Shown in pieces: positions 11,984 to 22,600 of a stretch of DNA of 64,000 nucleotides; the stretch's first letter is position 1, and each line of letters opens with the position of its first letter. The position numbers and the translations under genes are program-made. Source of the DNA: Phycomyces nitens. Its lineage: Eukaryota; Mucoromycota; Mucoromycetes; Mucorales; Phycomycetaceae. Below the pieces are notes generated by a model, which saw only the letters and a program-made list of their open reading frames with translations, did no database searches and was not told the origin of the DNA. The stretch covers positions 2,108,001 to 2,172,000 of the forward strand of contig JAHRBC010000004.1 in the NCBI GenBank assembly GCA_022702545.1. Direction: 5' to 3'.

Positions 11984-12666
11984 ATGGTCAGTTACATGTG
12001 CCGGTGTCATCTTGCAAGTTATTCTGATTGTCTCTTTCTATCCTGTAGACCTCTTCCACTTGTGCAGCCTATTATATGGTGCCATCATCAGTGCCAGGGT
12101 AAATAAAATCTTTTCGTGTCCAATTTCTTTTTTTCTCAACGTTTGTTATTCTACAATAGGCCGCTGCCATCACTGTCTACCCCATCTGCCTCCTTCATCA
12201 TCTACAACTGGTTATCATAATGGTAATGCCGTTTCTTGGTCTTTGTGCTTTTCCCTAATATTATTCTGGCTATTTACTAATACTTTTCTATATTCTTAAA
12301 AAGTTATTGTTGGCCGCCATATACCATCCCTCTACTATAATCGCCAACTCTGTTTTTGGTATGTAAATCGATTTTTCTATCACTCAATTCACCTATATTA
12401 ATTTATTTTATCCCATCTCTAGTCAATCTAATCATACAAGATGCCATGCCGCACAACTCAGCCCTTCTTTGCCCATTCTTATCCAATCCTTGCAATGTAA
12501 GTATAATATCCCTTGCATCTTGAATAGCACCCGCACTTTTGAATATATGTCACTAATATAACTTTTATTATATCAGAATACTACTGCAACCACCCAAATT
12601 GCTGCCGGACCCTATTTTCAGGTATTGTTCAGTAGAGAAGTATCCAATCCAAGTAATATCAAATAG
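11984..12666 (+). CDS. Small six-exon candidate gene, 112 aa, hydrophobic
   Basis: Exons 11984-11990, 12049-12098, 12160-12222, 12304-12358, 12423-12496 and 12577-12666 join through five GT-AG introns of 58-81 nt into one 113-codon frame (339 nt including stop). The product starts MVNLFHLCSLLYGAIISA, which could be a signal peptide, followed by a second hydrophobic segment (LQLVIIMLLLAAIY). The exon-intron alternation is the main evidence; no domain is recognised. Other frames of these exons are also open over short distances, so the frame choice, the start and even expression are uncertain. It could be a decayed gene or part of a larger one. Confidence 0.4.
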
Positions 12667-13104
12667 GCTGGTAGAAGCGGCAAGGATAGACAGTAATAGT
12701 ATTAGAGCTTGTGTATAGAACAATTCTATTCTTTCCAATAAACACAAATATAAACCATAAACCTTTTAAGTACGGGGTATAAAATGATGGAAAGAGTAAT
12801 TATTGCTTGATTATACAATAATGAGTTTCAAAGAGTGGTCAATACTGGCAGTTTGAATGGGTAAACAATAATAAACTCTCACTATTAGCGTATGAAAAAC
12901 AACAATAAGATCGCCCTTTCAAGATGTAAACACAATACCTGTACACTAAAAACATAATGTCGGATGTAACAATTGAGTATATCAAGTCAGTTAAGCATGT
13001 CAAAAATGCTAACAAACCTTTGTTCCGTTCGCTGTCACAACTTTTACCATGTTTATTTTGAGTCTTACAACCTGATAGGAACCTAGGTTCTCCTATCTGT
13101 CATC
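12667..13104. other. Non-coding; probably includes the LINE 5' end
   Basis: No gene seen. The LINE ORF1 starts at 13105 and its 5' untranslated region must lie here, but the 5' junction and target duplication could not be located. Confidence 0.4.
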
Positions 13105-13632
13105 ATGGCTCTTTTGCTTAAACAACCGGAACCCAATGGGTCCACCACCCATAACCACCCCTCATCACAACCTACCTCTGGCTCACCACTACCTCAACCA
13201 CCAACATCACCTACCAATGCTTTAGCCCCCTTGTACCTAGCTGCGGCTACACGTGGCGCTACTACCTTGCCCAAGAAACAACCTTTTTTCCTCCTTGGTG
13301 ATAAACTTTCTTCGACCTCCCGAATTTTGCGAGTTGGATCCTCCACATTTTCAGTTTTCTATGACACTCCCTTGGAATCCTCACCTTTGTTTGTCGGATT
13401 CTGGACGGCACTTCTTGAAGCATTCCCCAGAGGAACCAACTACGGCATCACTCTCCCCTCCCATTCTGCTCCTACCATCTATGAACTTCACCTAGCTAAT
13501 GAAGCGGACTGCGAACGTGCTTGTAATGAACCCATCTCTGTTGACGGCACCATCTTTGCGGCCTCTCGATCGGTACCTGTCGGCACTTCCCTGCTCCGAG
13601 TGTCGCTGTCAAAAATCCCTCGTGCGTCCTAC

Positions 13633-13637
13633 CCCGT
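13633..13637 (+). repeat. Target site duplication (left), CCCGT
   Basis: CCCGT directly precedes the 5' LTR and is repeated at 18686-18690 directly after the 3' LTR, as expected for the 5-bp staggered cut of Ty3/gypsy integrases. Confidence 0.93.
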
Positions 13638-13788
13638 TGTGACAGTCCAGTTTCCCTTTATATAACTATCCAATATCTATTATCCCATTTCCATATATAC
13701 TCAATCGTTACACTTAATATTCTATATCTTACTCAATATTCCTATCTCAATAAAGGGAGAGGTTTTACCCGTAAAGCAGACTATCACA
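13638..13788 (+). repeat. 5' LTR of the gypsy element, 151 bp
   Basis: Starts TGTGACAG and ends ATCACA, a short inverted end pair. It contains TATA-like sequence near 13692 and an AATAAA motif near 13750 that could serve as the polyadenylation signal. A primer-binding-type TGG follows at 13790 (TTGGTGGAGAAGC begins at 13789); I cannot assign the tRNA. Confidence 0.95.
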
Positions 13789-13820
13789 TTGGTGGAGAAG
13801 CTAAAAACAAGGCTTATAGA

Positions 13821-16121
13821 ATGGATCCAAATTTTCCGAATTATAATATGGATGCCAACCCGTGGGGAGGCCCCGCGGACCAGTCGCTTTATTCCTCTCA
13901 CCCAGAAGGGGGGGTGAATAGCTCGTCGGGAGGACCAAGTTACCTGGAACTGCAGATGCAGAGAGAGCTGGAAATTCGAGAAGAAAGACATTGACAGCTG
14001 GAGGCTCACTATCGAGAAGAACTCAGTCAACGTGAGAGAGCCTACATGACGATCCAAGAACAGTGGCGAGAAGGACATGAACGAAAGATAAGAGAGCTGG
14101 CAGAGAAAGAACTCCAGGAACAGTTGAATCGACGAGAGGCTGAGAACCGCAGACATCTCCAGCAAGAGGCTGAGCATCTTCTTCAAAGGAGATTGGATGA
14201 AGAAAGGCGATACCAGGATAGCGAACTAGCTAGACGAGTAGAACTCGAACTACATAGCCGGATGCCCAAGGTTGAAGAAGAGTTAGCAAGACGAGAGGCA
14301 CAGCATCAGGCCGAGTTGGAACGAATGCAAACCAACATGTATGAGATGTATGAGCAAATGACATCCCACTCCCAATCTGAGAGTAGGGCAGTTCAGAAGG
14401 AGACAACCTCCCAGAACCAGATAATGTTAGACACGATCCTCTCCCTGCAAAGAGAAGTAGAAGAGCTGAAACGAGAAAGACGAGGAACCGAAAAGTCTGT
14501 CCTCCAGAACCCTCGGTCAGAGTCTTCATATAACACAGTTGCCTCGACACGAATGGTGGACAGCCCCACAAGAACTGATACAACTCCCAGGAACAGAGAC
14601 GCTCCGGTCGTTCAAACACAAGTGCAGACGAGCACTCAGAGAAGTAGGCAGAGGGTGGAAGTTCAGGGTTTCTATGGAAAACCGAGCGAGGACCCATATG
14701 CATGGCTTCTGGAGTTTGAAAAAGCAGCCATCTACTTTGAATGGGACTCACACACTCAAGCACGAGAGTTTATGATGGCCATGAAAGGACCTGCGGCGTA
14801 CTGGTGGGAGGCTCTTGAACCCAATTGTCGTATGGATTATGTGTTTGCCCGAGACCAGTTTAGCTCATATTTTGGAGTGGGAGGATCAGCCGTGATAGCT
14901 TTAACGGAATTGCCAAGTATGCGACAAGGCAAAGAAAGTATGCTTACTTTTGGACCCAGATTATCTTTAGCCTTACAGCGCATCGATGGACAAATGAAAG
15001 AGGAATTGAAGTTGTATTTCTTTTCCATACATGCCTGCAAAGATGTCAGCAAAGAAGTATCACGGCACAACCCCAAGACGCTAACCGACGCAATCAAGTA
15101 TGCCATCACACTCGAGCGAGCAGACATCACTGCAGGTGTAAAAAATAGTGAGGCAAGTAAAGAGCCAGTGAAGACATTTATCAGTGAGGGCCCAGCCCAG
15201 AATGTAGGACCGGGTCCATCACCCATGGAGGGAGTAGAGCAGGGTGCCCAAAGGTTCCACCCTTTCCAAAATAAGACACCCGCTGAAAAAGTAAATCGGT
15301 GGAACAAGACCAAAGGAAAGGCTCCAAAATTCAAAGGACAATGTCATAACTGCCATAAAATTGGGCATAAAGCCATCAACTGTCGATCGGCCAAAAACTA
15401 CCAACAGACGACGCAAACGGCTGAGGAGGTAGAGACGGCGACTCTGGAGGAGGAAGATGAAGTTCATGGTATTCTCCATAAACTGTACCAATGTACAGCG
15501 CAGAACCAACAACCTGCGAGAGAAGTAGACTTGGACACTTTGCGATTTTCCATTGCAGTAATGATCAACCACCAGGGAGTCAATGCGCTGATTGACACGG
15601 GATCGATGATTTCATCCATAAGCTCGAAAATTGTCGAGCATTGCCAACTCACCACAACCATAGCACTGCCATTAACCATAGAATATGGAAATCAGACAAA
15701 AGAGACATCCAAGTTAGAAGTACTTGACCACGTCTGGATTGAGAATCAGGCATGGCAGGTGGAGCTCCGAGTGGTAGACAAACAAAGTGTAGATTTAATA
15801 TTGGGTATGGATTGGCTGTTGAAGCATGACTTGATCCTAGACCCAGTAAACAAAGCGGTTATGAAGAGAAAGGAAGACAGCACGTACCTAGTCAACAGAG
15901 CAACCGTAATGTCAGAGATCGACAAGAGAGTGCAGGAAGTACTAAAGGAATTCCCAAGTCTTCACGATGAAAGCCCTGAACAAACAATTACCAATGCCCC
16001 AGTCTACCACCGTATTGACACAGGAGATGCCTTGCCCATAGTCACCCCAAATTATAGAAGATCTCCTGCGGAAAATAGGGCAATAAATGAAGAAACCAAA
16101 AGATGCTTGAACAAGGGGTAG
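13821..16121 (+). pseudogene. Gypsy gag-protease frame with an early TGA
   Basis: The first ATG in this frame is at 13821. A TGA at 13992-13994 stops it after 57 codons, and the same frame is then open from 13995 to 16121 (ATG at 14046). The N-terminal part is a long charged coiled region rich in Arg/Glu. A capsid-like region follows (YAWLLEFEKAAIYFEW). A CCHC knuckle (CHNCHKIGHKAINC) and an aspartic protease (ALIDTGSMIS, with LILGMDWL) come next. The frame ends at a TAG at 16119 exactly where RT should continue. The TGA looks like a CGA-to-TGA change, but an initiation at 14046 could still make most of Gag. Confidence 0.9.
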
Positions 16122-18523
16122 TCAGACCAAGTAATAGTCCGTGGTCCTCACCTCCGATCCTTATTCCAAAACCAGATGGATCTTTACGTTGTTGCATCAA
16201 TTACAAGAAGCTCAACGCCGTGACCAGGAAGGATAAGTTCCCCTTACCCAGGATTGATGATTTATTAGACAAACTCACTTATGCTAAATATTTCTCGACG
16301 ATTGATCTGAAATCGGGATATTGGCAAATCCCGGTTGACCCTGCAGACATCTGTAAGACGGCATACTCCACTGAAGAAGGCCTATTTGAATTCACGGTAA
16401 TGCCTTTTGGCGTTACCAACGGCCCAGCTACATTTCAGCGGTTTATGCAGCAGATTATGGGTCATCAATCATTTGTTACCGTCTATATTGACGACGTTCT
16501 GATTTACTCATCAACCGAAGACCAACATTTACAGCATATCAGAACAATACTTGAGACCTTGTCGAAGTGGAACTTAAAGATCAGCTTGAAGAAGTGTCAG
16601 TTTGTGGTAAAGGAAGTACGTTTCCTTGGATTTCTAGTTTCAGGCAACGGAATACGAACCGACCCCGCAAAGACAGCCCCAATCGTGAAGTGGCCAATTC
16701 CAGAGAACATTAAGGAACTGCAACGTTTCTTAGGAATATGTAATTTCTACCACCGTTTCCTTGCAAACCTGTCAGTAATTGCAGCGCCCTTGTATCTCTT
16801 ACTACGAAAAGAAAACGAATGGAAGTGGACCACAAAAACCAACAAGGCTTTTGACGAACTAAAGACAAAACTAGCACAATTACCACAACTGGTCTATCCA
16901 GACCCAAACTACCCGTACGACTTACACACCGATGCAAGCGATTCAGGATTAGGAGCAGCCCTGGTACAGAATGGCCGACCAGTGGCGTTTGCAAGCCGAT
17001 CACTCTCACCCGCGGAGAAGAACTATAGTGCCACGGAGAGAGAATGTCTTGCCGTAGTCTGGTCTCTTCAACACTTTCATTGCTATATACATGGTGCGGT
17101 ACTCACAGTATACACCGACCACGCAGCATTAAAGGCCATCCTCTCTATCAAGAACCCTCGAGGCCGAATAGCTCGATGGGTGGTAAGCACGTTAACATAT
17201 GAATTTACCGTTGTGCATAGAAGGGGAGTGGACAACAAGGACGCCGACGCACTGAGCCGAGTGTGTTTAAGCAGGGAAATAACCCAACTAACTCAGGAGA
17301 CACCTCAAGACATCACAAAAGAATTGGTACGCGAATACCAGCAGTGGGACCCCGAGATCGGACAGCTCCATACAGACAAACCAGAAAACATAATAGGGAA
17401 AGATGGTATACTTTACCATGACCCCAAGAACCCGGTAGTGGTCCTGCCTGGCGCATTAAGACAAAAGTATCTCCAGTCCGTGCATGCACACCCAACAGCC
17501 GGACATTTTGGACGTGATAAGACTACAGCAAGAGCACAGCAAAGTGCATGGTGGCCAACATTAAATGAAGACATCGTGGAATTCATAAAGAGTTGTGAGG
17601 AGTGTCGCAAACACAAGCAACCAACGCGGAAATTTGGCAGGCTACAAAGCATCACGGTACATCACCCAGGGGAGGTATGGGCGGCCGACATCGCCGTTCT
17701 CCCAGTATCAAGTAAAGGCAACAGATATCTCTTGGTCCTTATGGAGTATCTGACAAAGTGGGTGATTACTGCCGCCTTGTCACAGTTTGATACAAATGAA
17801 ATAGCCAACGTACTGCTGTTCAAAGTGGTTTTAGTCCATGGAGTCCCGCACAAGTTTATTACAGATAATGGAACTAACTTTGTTTCAGAAGCAATGAAAA
17901 TGGTATGCGCCAGACTGGGAATAACCAAAGCAATGACTAGCGTGGAGCATCCACAGACAGACGGACTGGTAGAAAGGATGAACAAAACCCTGAAGACGTC
18001 TTTGGCGATATATGTAGAGAAGGAACCCCACCTGTGGGATGAATACCTTCCGTTTGTGACCTTTGCAGTCAACACAGCAAAACAAGCGTCAACTGGAAAA
18101 TCACCATTCGAGATTCTCTATGGCAGAAAAGCAACTTTACCAACTACAGCCAGTTTGACACCACCAGATAGGCAAACTCATACTACCAAGAGCTGGATTG
18201 CATACTTGAACCACTACTTACCGATTATCCAAAATGATATAAAAATGAACATACAAAAAGCCCAAGCACGCCAACAGCGATGGTACAATAAAAACCGACT
18301 AAACCGACCAAACTTCCAAAAGGATGACCTAGTTTTCAAGATCAAGCCAAAGGATACATGGAAGTTCCCGAACCCCAAGTTTACCGGCCCATGGAAAATA
18401 ATAAAAGAAACGAATCAAAACGGAACTAGTTTCCTACTTGCAGACCCAACGAAGAAAAAGAGAACAACAACGGCAAACCAAGATCAGCTGTACCCTTACC
18501 GCAACAAAGAAACTCGTTGCTAG
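16103..18523 (+). CDS. Gypsy pol: reverse transcriptase, RNase H, integrase (806 codons)
   Basis: The frame overlaps the gag-protease frame by 19 nt and lies in the -1 frame relative to it. RT motifs include GVVRPSNSPWSSP, LRCCINYKKLN and the catalytic YIDDVLIYS; RNase H is shown by HTDASDSGLGAAL. Integrase has the HHCC zinc finger (HPTAGHFG to CEECRKHK) and a D,D,E core (VWAADIAV, ITDNGTNFVS, DGLVERMNKTLK). It ends in a GPY/F-like module (FTGPWKIIK). The first residues MLEQGVVRPS continue a motif that starts in the upstream frame. The join is therefore either a -1 frameshift site or, more likely, a one-base deletion near 16096-16103. The pol frame itself has no stops. Confidence 0.93.
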   Translation: MLEQGVVRPSNSPWSSPPILIPKPDGSLRCCINYKKLNAVTRKDKFPLPRIDDLLDKLTYAKYFSTIDLKSGYWQIPVDPADICKTAYSTEEGLFEFTVMPFGVTNGPATFQRFMQQIMGHQSFVTVYIDDVLIYSSTEDQHLQHIRTILETLSKWNLKISLKKCQFVVKEVRFLGFLVSGNGIRTDPAKTAPIVKWPIPENIKELQRFLGICNFYHRFLANLSVIAAPLYLLLRKENEWKWTTKTNKAFDELKTKLAQLPQLVYPDPNYPYDLHTDASDSGLGAALVQNGRPVAFASRSLSPAEKNYSATERECLAVVWSLQHFHCYIHGAVLTVYTDHAALKAILSIKNPRGRIARWVVSTLTYEFTVVHRRGVDNKDADALSRVCLSREITQLTQETPQDITKELVREYQQWDPEIGQLHTDKPENIIGKDGILYHDPKNPVVVLPGALRQKYLQSVHAHPTAGHFGRDKTTARAQQSAWWPTLNEDIVEFIKSCEECRKHKQPTRKFGRLQSITVHHPGEVWAADIAVLPVSSKGNRYLLVLMEYLTKWVITAALSQFDTNEIANVLLFKVVLVHGVPHKFITDNGTNFVSEAMKMVCARLGITKAMTSVEHPQTDGLVERMNKTLKTSLAIYVEKEPHLWDEYLPFVTFAVNTAKQASTGKSPFEILYGRKATLPTTASLTPPDRQTHTTKSWIAYLNHYLPIIQNDIKMNIQKAQARQQRWYNKNRLNRPNFQKDDLVFKIKPKDTWKFPNPKFTGPWKIIKETNQNGTSFLLADPTKKKRTTTANQDQLYPYRNKETRC

Positions 18524-18534
18524 AGGGGGAGTGA
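18522..18534 (+). other. Polypurine tract of the gypsy element
   Basis: A purine-rich AGAGGGGGAGTGA run directly abuts the 3' LTR, in the expected position of the plus-strand primer for reverse transcription. Confidence 0.8.
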
Positions 18535-18685
18535 TGTGACAGTCCAGTTTCCCTTTATATAACTATCCAATATCTATTATCCCATTTCCATATATACTCA
18601 ATCGTTACACTTAATATTCTATATCTTACTCAATATTCCTATCTCAATAAAGAGAGAGGTTTTACCCGTAAAGCAGACTATCACA
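18535..18685 (+). repeat. 3' LTR of the gypsy element, 151 bp
   Basis: Identical to the 5' LTR apart from one visible base. The right target duplication CCCGT follows at 18686-18690, after which LINE ORF1 resumes in frame. Confidence 0.95.
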
Positions 18686-19662
18686 CCCGTCCTTACCTCC
18701 AACCTTGTGAAATGCCTTTCCCCCTATGGCAATGTCCGAGAAATAGTAATCCATGAAACTTTTGGTTTCTTTGACGCCACCGGTTATGTTACTCTAGAAC
18801 GCCCACCCAACGATGCAGGCACCCTCCGCAACCTCACCTATCAAATCCCGTACAATGAGAACTACACCATCCTCGGCACATGGGCACGAATGGGATCGCA
18901 TTGTACATACTGCAAGCAAATGGGACACGAAGTGGATGCTTGCCCTGACAGACCTTGTGAAACTTGCACTTGCTTTAGATGCTACCAAATAGGTCACCTC
19001 CAAGCCACCTGCCCATACGAATCGGAGCCCACCAAACACTCCAAAAACAGTAACAAACGTTCACGCAGACCTCATACAATGGAACCACAAGATCACACAA
19101 TGGCCGATCTGTCTCCACCAAAAATGACCACTTTTGTCTCCCCACCAGGAGCTGCATCCGCCTCCATACATAACCCGGCCAACAAGCTTGGACTACCCCA
19201 GCCCAAGCCCAATGACAATGACAAAGACAAAGACAATGCCAACGCCAATGCCAACGTCAATGCCAACGTCAACGCCAATGTCAACGTCAACAACCACACT
19301 TCAACTGACACAGGTGATATCGCCTTTGAAGATATCAAAATCTCCCCCAACGAATCCTACATGGAGATAGAGTCTGATACTGACATGGTCCACACTGATT
19401 CTCTTGACAATGGAGGAAAACGAGTGCCCTTCTCCATTTCCAGCTGGACAAAGGTCCAGAAACGGGGCAAACACACTCCTGAGAATCCCACACATACAGC
19501 TGCCACCACAAAGTTGTCTACCAAAGGCCTCAGGCAACTCAGCACCCGCCTCTCATCCACCCAACGCACCCTCCACTCATGCTCCCTCTCTCCTGGTAAC
19601 GCCACCCACACTATCCTACTTGATCGCCAACAAGCCCTCGACGCAGAGGCCAACTCTACCCA

Positions 19663-22600
19663 ATGATAAAAATTGGAACCATGAATTGCAGAGGGCTTCC
19701 TAAAGTCGGAAACCCCAAAACCCGGTCCTTTTTTATATGCCATTTACGCTCTCAGGGCATTGATATTTTAGCCCTACAAGAAACCCATGCCTCCACACAG
19801 AATCTTCAAGACACTTTCGACCAACAGTTCCAAACATCCTCCTCCTTATGGTCACCACACTGTGGTATCGTATCCCTCTCCCCTCATATTATTCTAACCA
19901 ACTCTATACTCAGTCTATGCGGCAGATGTATCACCACCTCTGTCACTCATGTTGACAATAACTTCTCTCCCTTTACGATATGTGTCATATATGCTCCCGC
20001 CTCTAAATCCCCACGCTATGAATTCCTCACCTCTCTACTCTCCTCACCCGAACTCCTCCCCGCCGATCCATCTAATTTTATCCTAGTGGGTGATTTCAAT
20101 CATGCTCTCCATTCCAACTATGCTCTTGGCCATCAAGCTCCTAATGAGTGGCTTACCTTCCTGACTAACCACCTTGTCGACTGTGTTACTCCTTCTGAGC
20201 AGCACCCACAACCCACTTTTCACCGAGCCTTGTTGTCTACTACAATTGACTACATTCTTGCATCTCCCGACCTTCATCCTCGCACGACTTCACCCCAAGT
20301 CAGTTATATCCACCAGAAGTGGTCAGACCACTGTCTCGTCACGGTTTGCTTGGCTCTACCTTCCCTCAAGTCGTCTGGAAAAGGCCTCTGGCGTGCCAAT
20401 CCTCGCCTTGCACGTTTGACCTCCTTCTGCACCAACCTCAACACTCTCCTGTCCACTCTAATTCCTGCACTTCAACCCGACCTCTCCCCGCAAGCCCAGT
20501 GGGATGTCATTAAAGCAGAAATCACTCGATTTATACAATGCTTCTCCCGCCATGCTCGTCCTTCCCTGAACGACCTGGAAGCAAGATTACAACAACGGCG
20601 TGACCGACTCATACACCGTTTTCGACGACAGCCCACCCAGAATTTCCAATTGCCTATCGTGGAGTGCATGCTGCAACAAGTCCAGCTGGAACGTGTCAAA
20701 AACATGGCCCTCAGGGCTGGAAAACATTGGCGGGAACAAGGTGAGACCTCGGCGGGCTACCTTAAACGCACCATTGCAACTCGACAATCCCGCAAGACCA
20801 TCGCCAGCCTTTCCCACCCTGTCACCGATGCCATATGCACCACTCCCGACACCATGACTGAGGCAGCCGCTGCCTTTTATGAAAGCTTGTATCACCCAGA
20901 CCCAATTGACCAATCTGCTCTGGACGACCTTCTATCCCATCTTCCTCCCGACCTTTGTCTGTCCGAGCACACACAGTCCTCCCTCACTCGTCCCCTATCT
21001 CTACATACCATTCGCACCGGCGCATCGCGCACACCCACCTCAAGCAGTCCCGGTCCCGATGGTTTACCATACGAGATCCTTCATTTGATCCTGGATCATC
21101 CTGTGTGTGGCGATCTTGTATCCCAAGTTTACAATGACGCCCTGTCGAAAGGCATCTTCCCAGAATCCTGGAAATCCACCTGCGTTTGTCTCCTTCCTAA
21201 AAAGGGTGATCTCACCTCTCTCAAAAACTGGAGACCCATTGCTCTCATCAACACAGATGCTAAAGTCTTCACCCGCCTCTTGAATGCTCGCATGATTCAC
21301 AGTGTCACATCTCTGGTCTCCCCCTACCAAACTGGATTTGTTCAGGGTCGATTTATTGCAGACAACGGCATGCTTACCAGGATGGTCATGGCTCAAGCAG
21401 CTAAAGAAGGCTCTACTGGCATCGGTCTTCTTTTAGACCAGGAGAAAGCATATGATAGGGTTCACCCCAAATATCTATGCCGTGTATTAACTAATTTTCA
21501 CTTTCCCTCCTCTCTTGTCACCTCCATATCTAACCTATTCTTCTCTACTAAGCTACAGATCAATGTAAACGGCTTCTTCTCGCGCCCTCTGCCCCAAACT
21601 CGGGGTTTGCGTCAAGGCGACCCCTTGTCTCCCATCTTGTTCAACTTGGTGTTTGAGCCTTTGCTGCGACAAGTGATCCACGACCACTCTTTCATTGGCT
21701 TCTGTCCTTCGGTACCGGTGGGCCTTACCCCACTTCCACCCGTCAAACTCCTCGCATATGCAGATGATCTGCTCGTTTTCCTGTCCAACCCTGGCCAACT
21801 ATCTCTCCTTCACACCCACCTCAACACTTATGCTGCCACCTCCAATGCCCGCATCAATTTACATAAAACGCAGGCTTTTTCTCTTTCTGGCTCGCCTTTG
21901 CCAGGCTGGGTCTCTCATCTACAGATCCACAACATCACTGACTGGCACGATAGAACCTTCCCATCTTCTCTTCATTACCTCGGATTTCCCATTATTTCCT
22001 CAATTGCTCAACGAGATGCATTTGGACAATCCCTCCTTTCCAAGATCAAAAACAGTTGCACCATTCATGGCTCAAGATCTCTATCTTTCCGTGGCCGCGC
22101 CACAGTCATGAACTCCCTCATCCTAGCCCAACTTTGGCACGTCCTTCGAGTTGTCTCCTTTCCCTCCGCTTTCCTGGAAAAAATACGTTCACTGATACGG
22201 CATTTCTTCCGTTTCCGCTCATTCCCTCCCATTGCCTTAGACACCCTCTGTCTTCCCCGCCTACAAGGCGGCCTTGGGATTCTCGACCCGGTCACGCAGC
22301 AGTGTGCCCTCCAACTTTGGTGGCTCCAACCTCTCATTCTCAACCCTTTAAACCCTCGTGGTTTAGTTCCTCCATGGATGTCATACCTTCTCAGATCCGA
22401 CGACACTAACTGTGATCCCCTCCTCCCTTGGCTCTTCCCCGACGCCTGCCCTAGATCTCATAACACACTTGGGTCACCTCTTCACCTAGTCTTGAAGGCC
22501 ATGGATCACCTCCCACGCAACTTCGAGAACGTCTTAACCAACCTATCCACATGCCTTGTACTACCACTGTCGTCCATGGTTACTAACCCCCACCCTCATC

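Larger units (their letters stand above)
13638..18685 (+). mobile_element. Ty3/gypsy LTR retrotransposon, 5048 bp
   Basis: Two 151-bp LTRs (TG...CA ends) bound a gag-pro frame and a pol frame in the order PR-RT-RNaseH-IN, the Ty3/gypsy (Metaviridae-type) order. It lies in the same orientation as the host LINE and has a perfect CCCGT target duplication. The LTRs differ at a single visible base (GGG against GAG in the AATAAAG region), so the insertion is recent. No chromodomain is seen at the end of pol. Two lesions (TGA at 13992 and a frame change near 16100) suggest this copy is not autonomous unless recoded. Confidence 0.96.
13105..19666 (+). pseudogene. LINE ORF1 (gag-like, zinc knuckles), split by the gypsy insertion
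   Basis: The two parts are 13105-13637 and 18691-19666; together they are 1509 nt, exactly 503 codons including the stop, in one frame. The N-terminal part is Pro/Ser/Thr rich and then becomes an ordered region (FSVFYDTPLESSPLFVGFW). The downstream part has an RNA-binding-like segment (LSPYGNVREIVIHETFGFF) and CCHC-type knuckles (CTYCKQMGHEVDAC and CFRCYQIGHLQATC), followed by a low-complexity Asn/Ala/Val/Asp/Lys run. In this family ORF1 is expected to bind the element RNA. The insertion destroys the gene here. The stop overlaps the ORF2 start as ATGA. Confidence 0.88.

Noticed and set aside
1..12700. CACTA-type terminal inverted repeats for elements 1 and 2
   Set aside because: Several CACTA/CACTG strings and a weak CAAAAT..GTTTGC similarity near 11670 and 6870 were considered, but none form a matching inverted pair.
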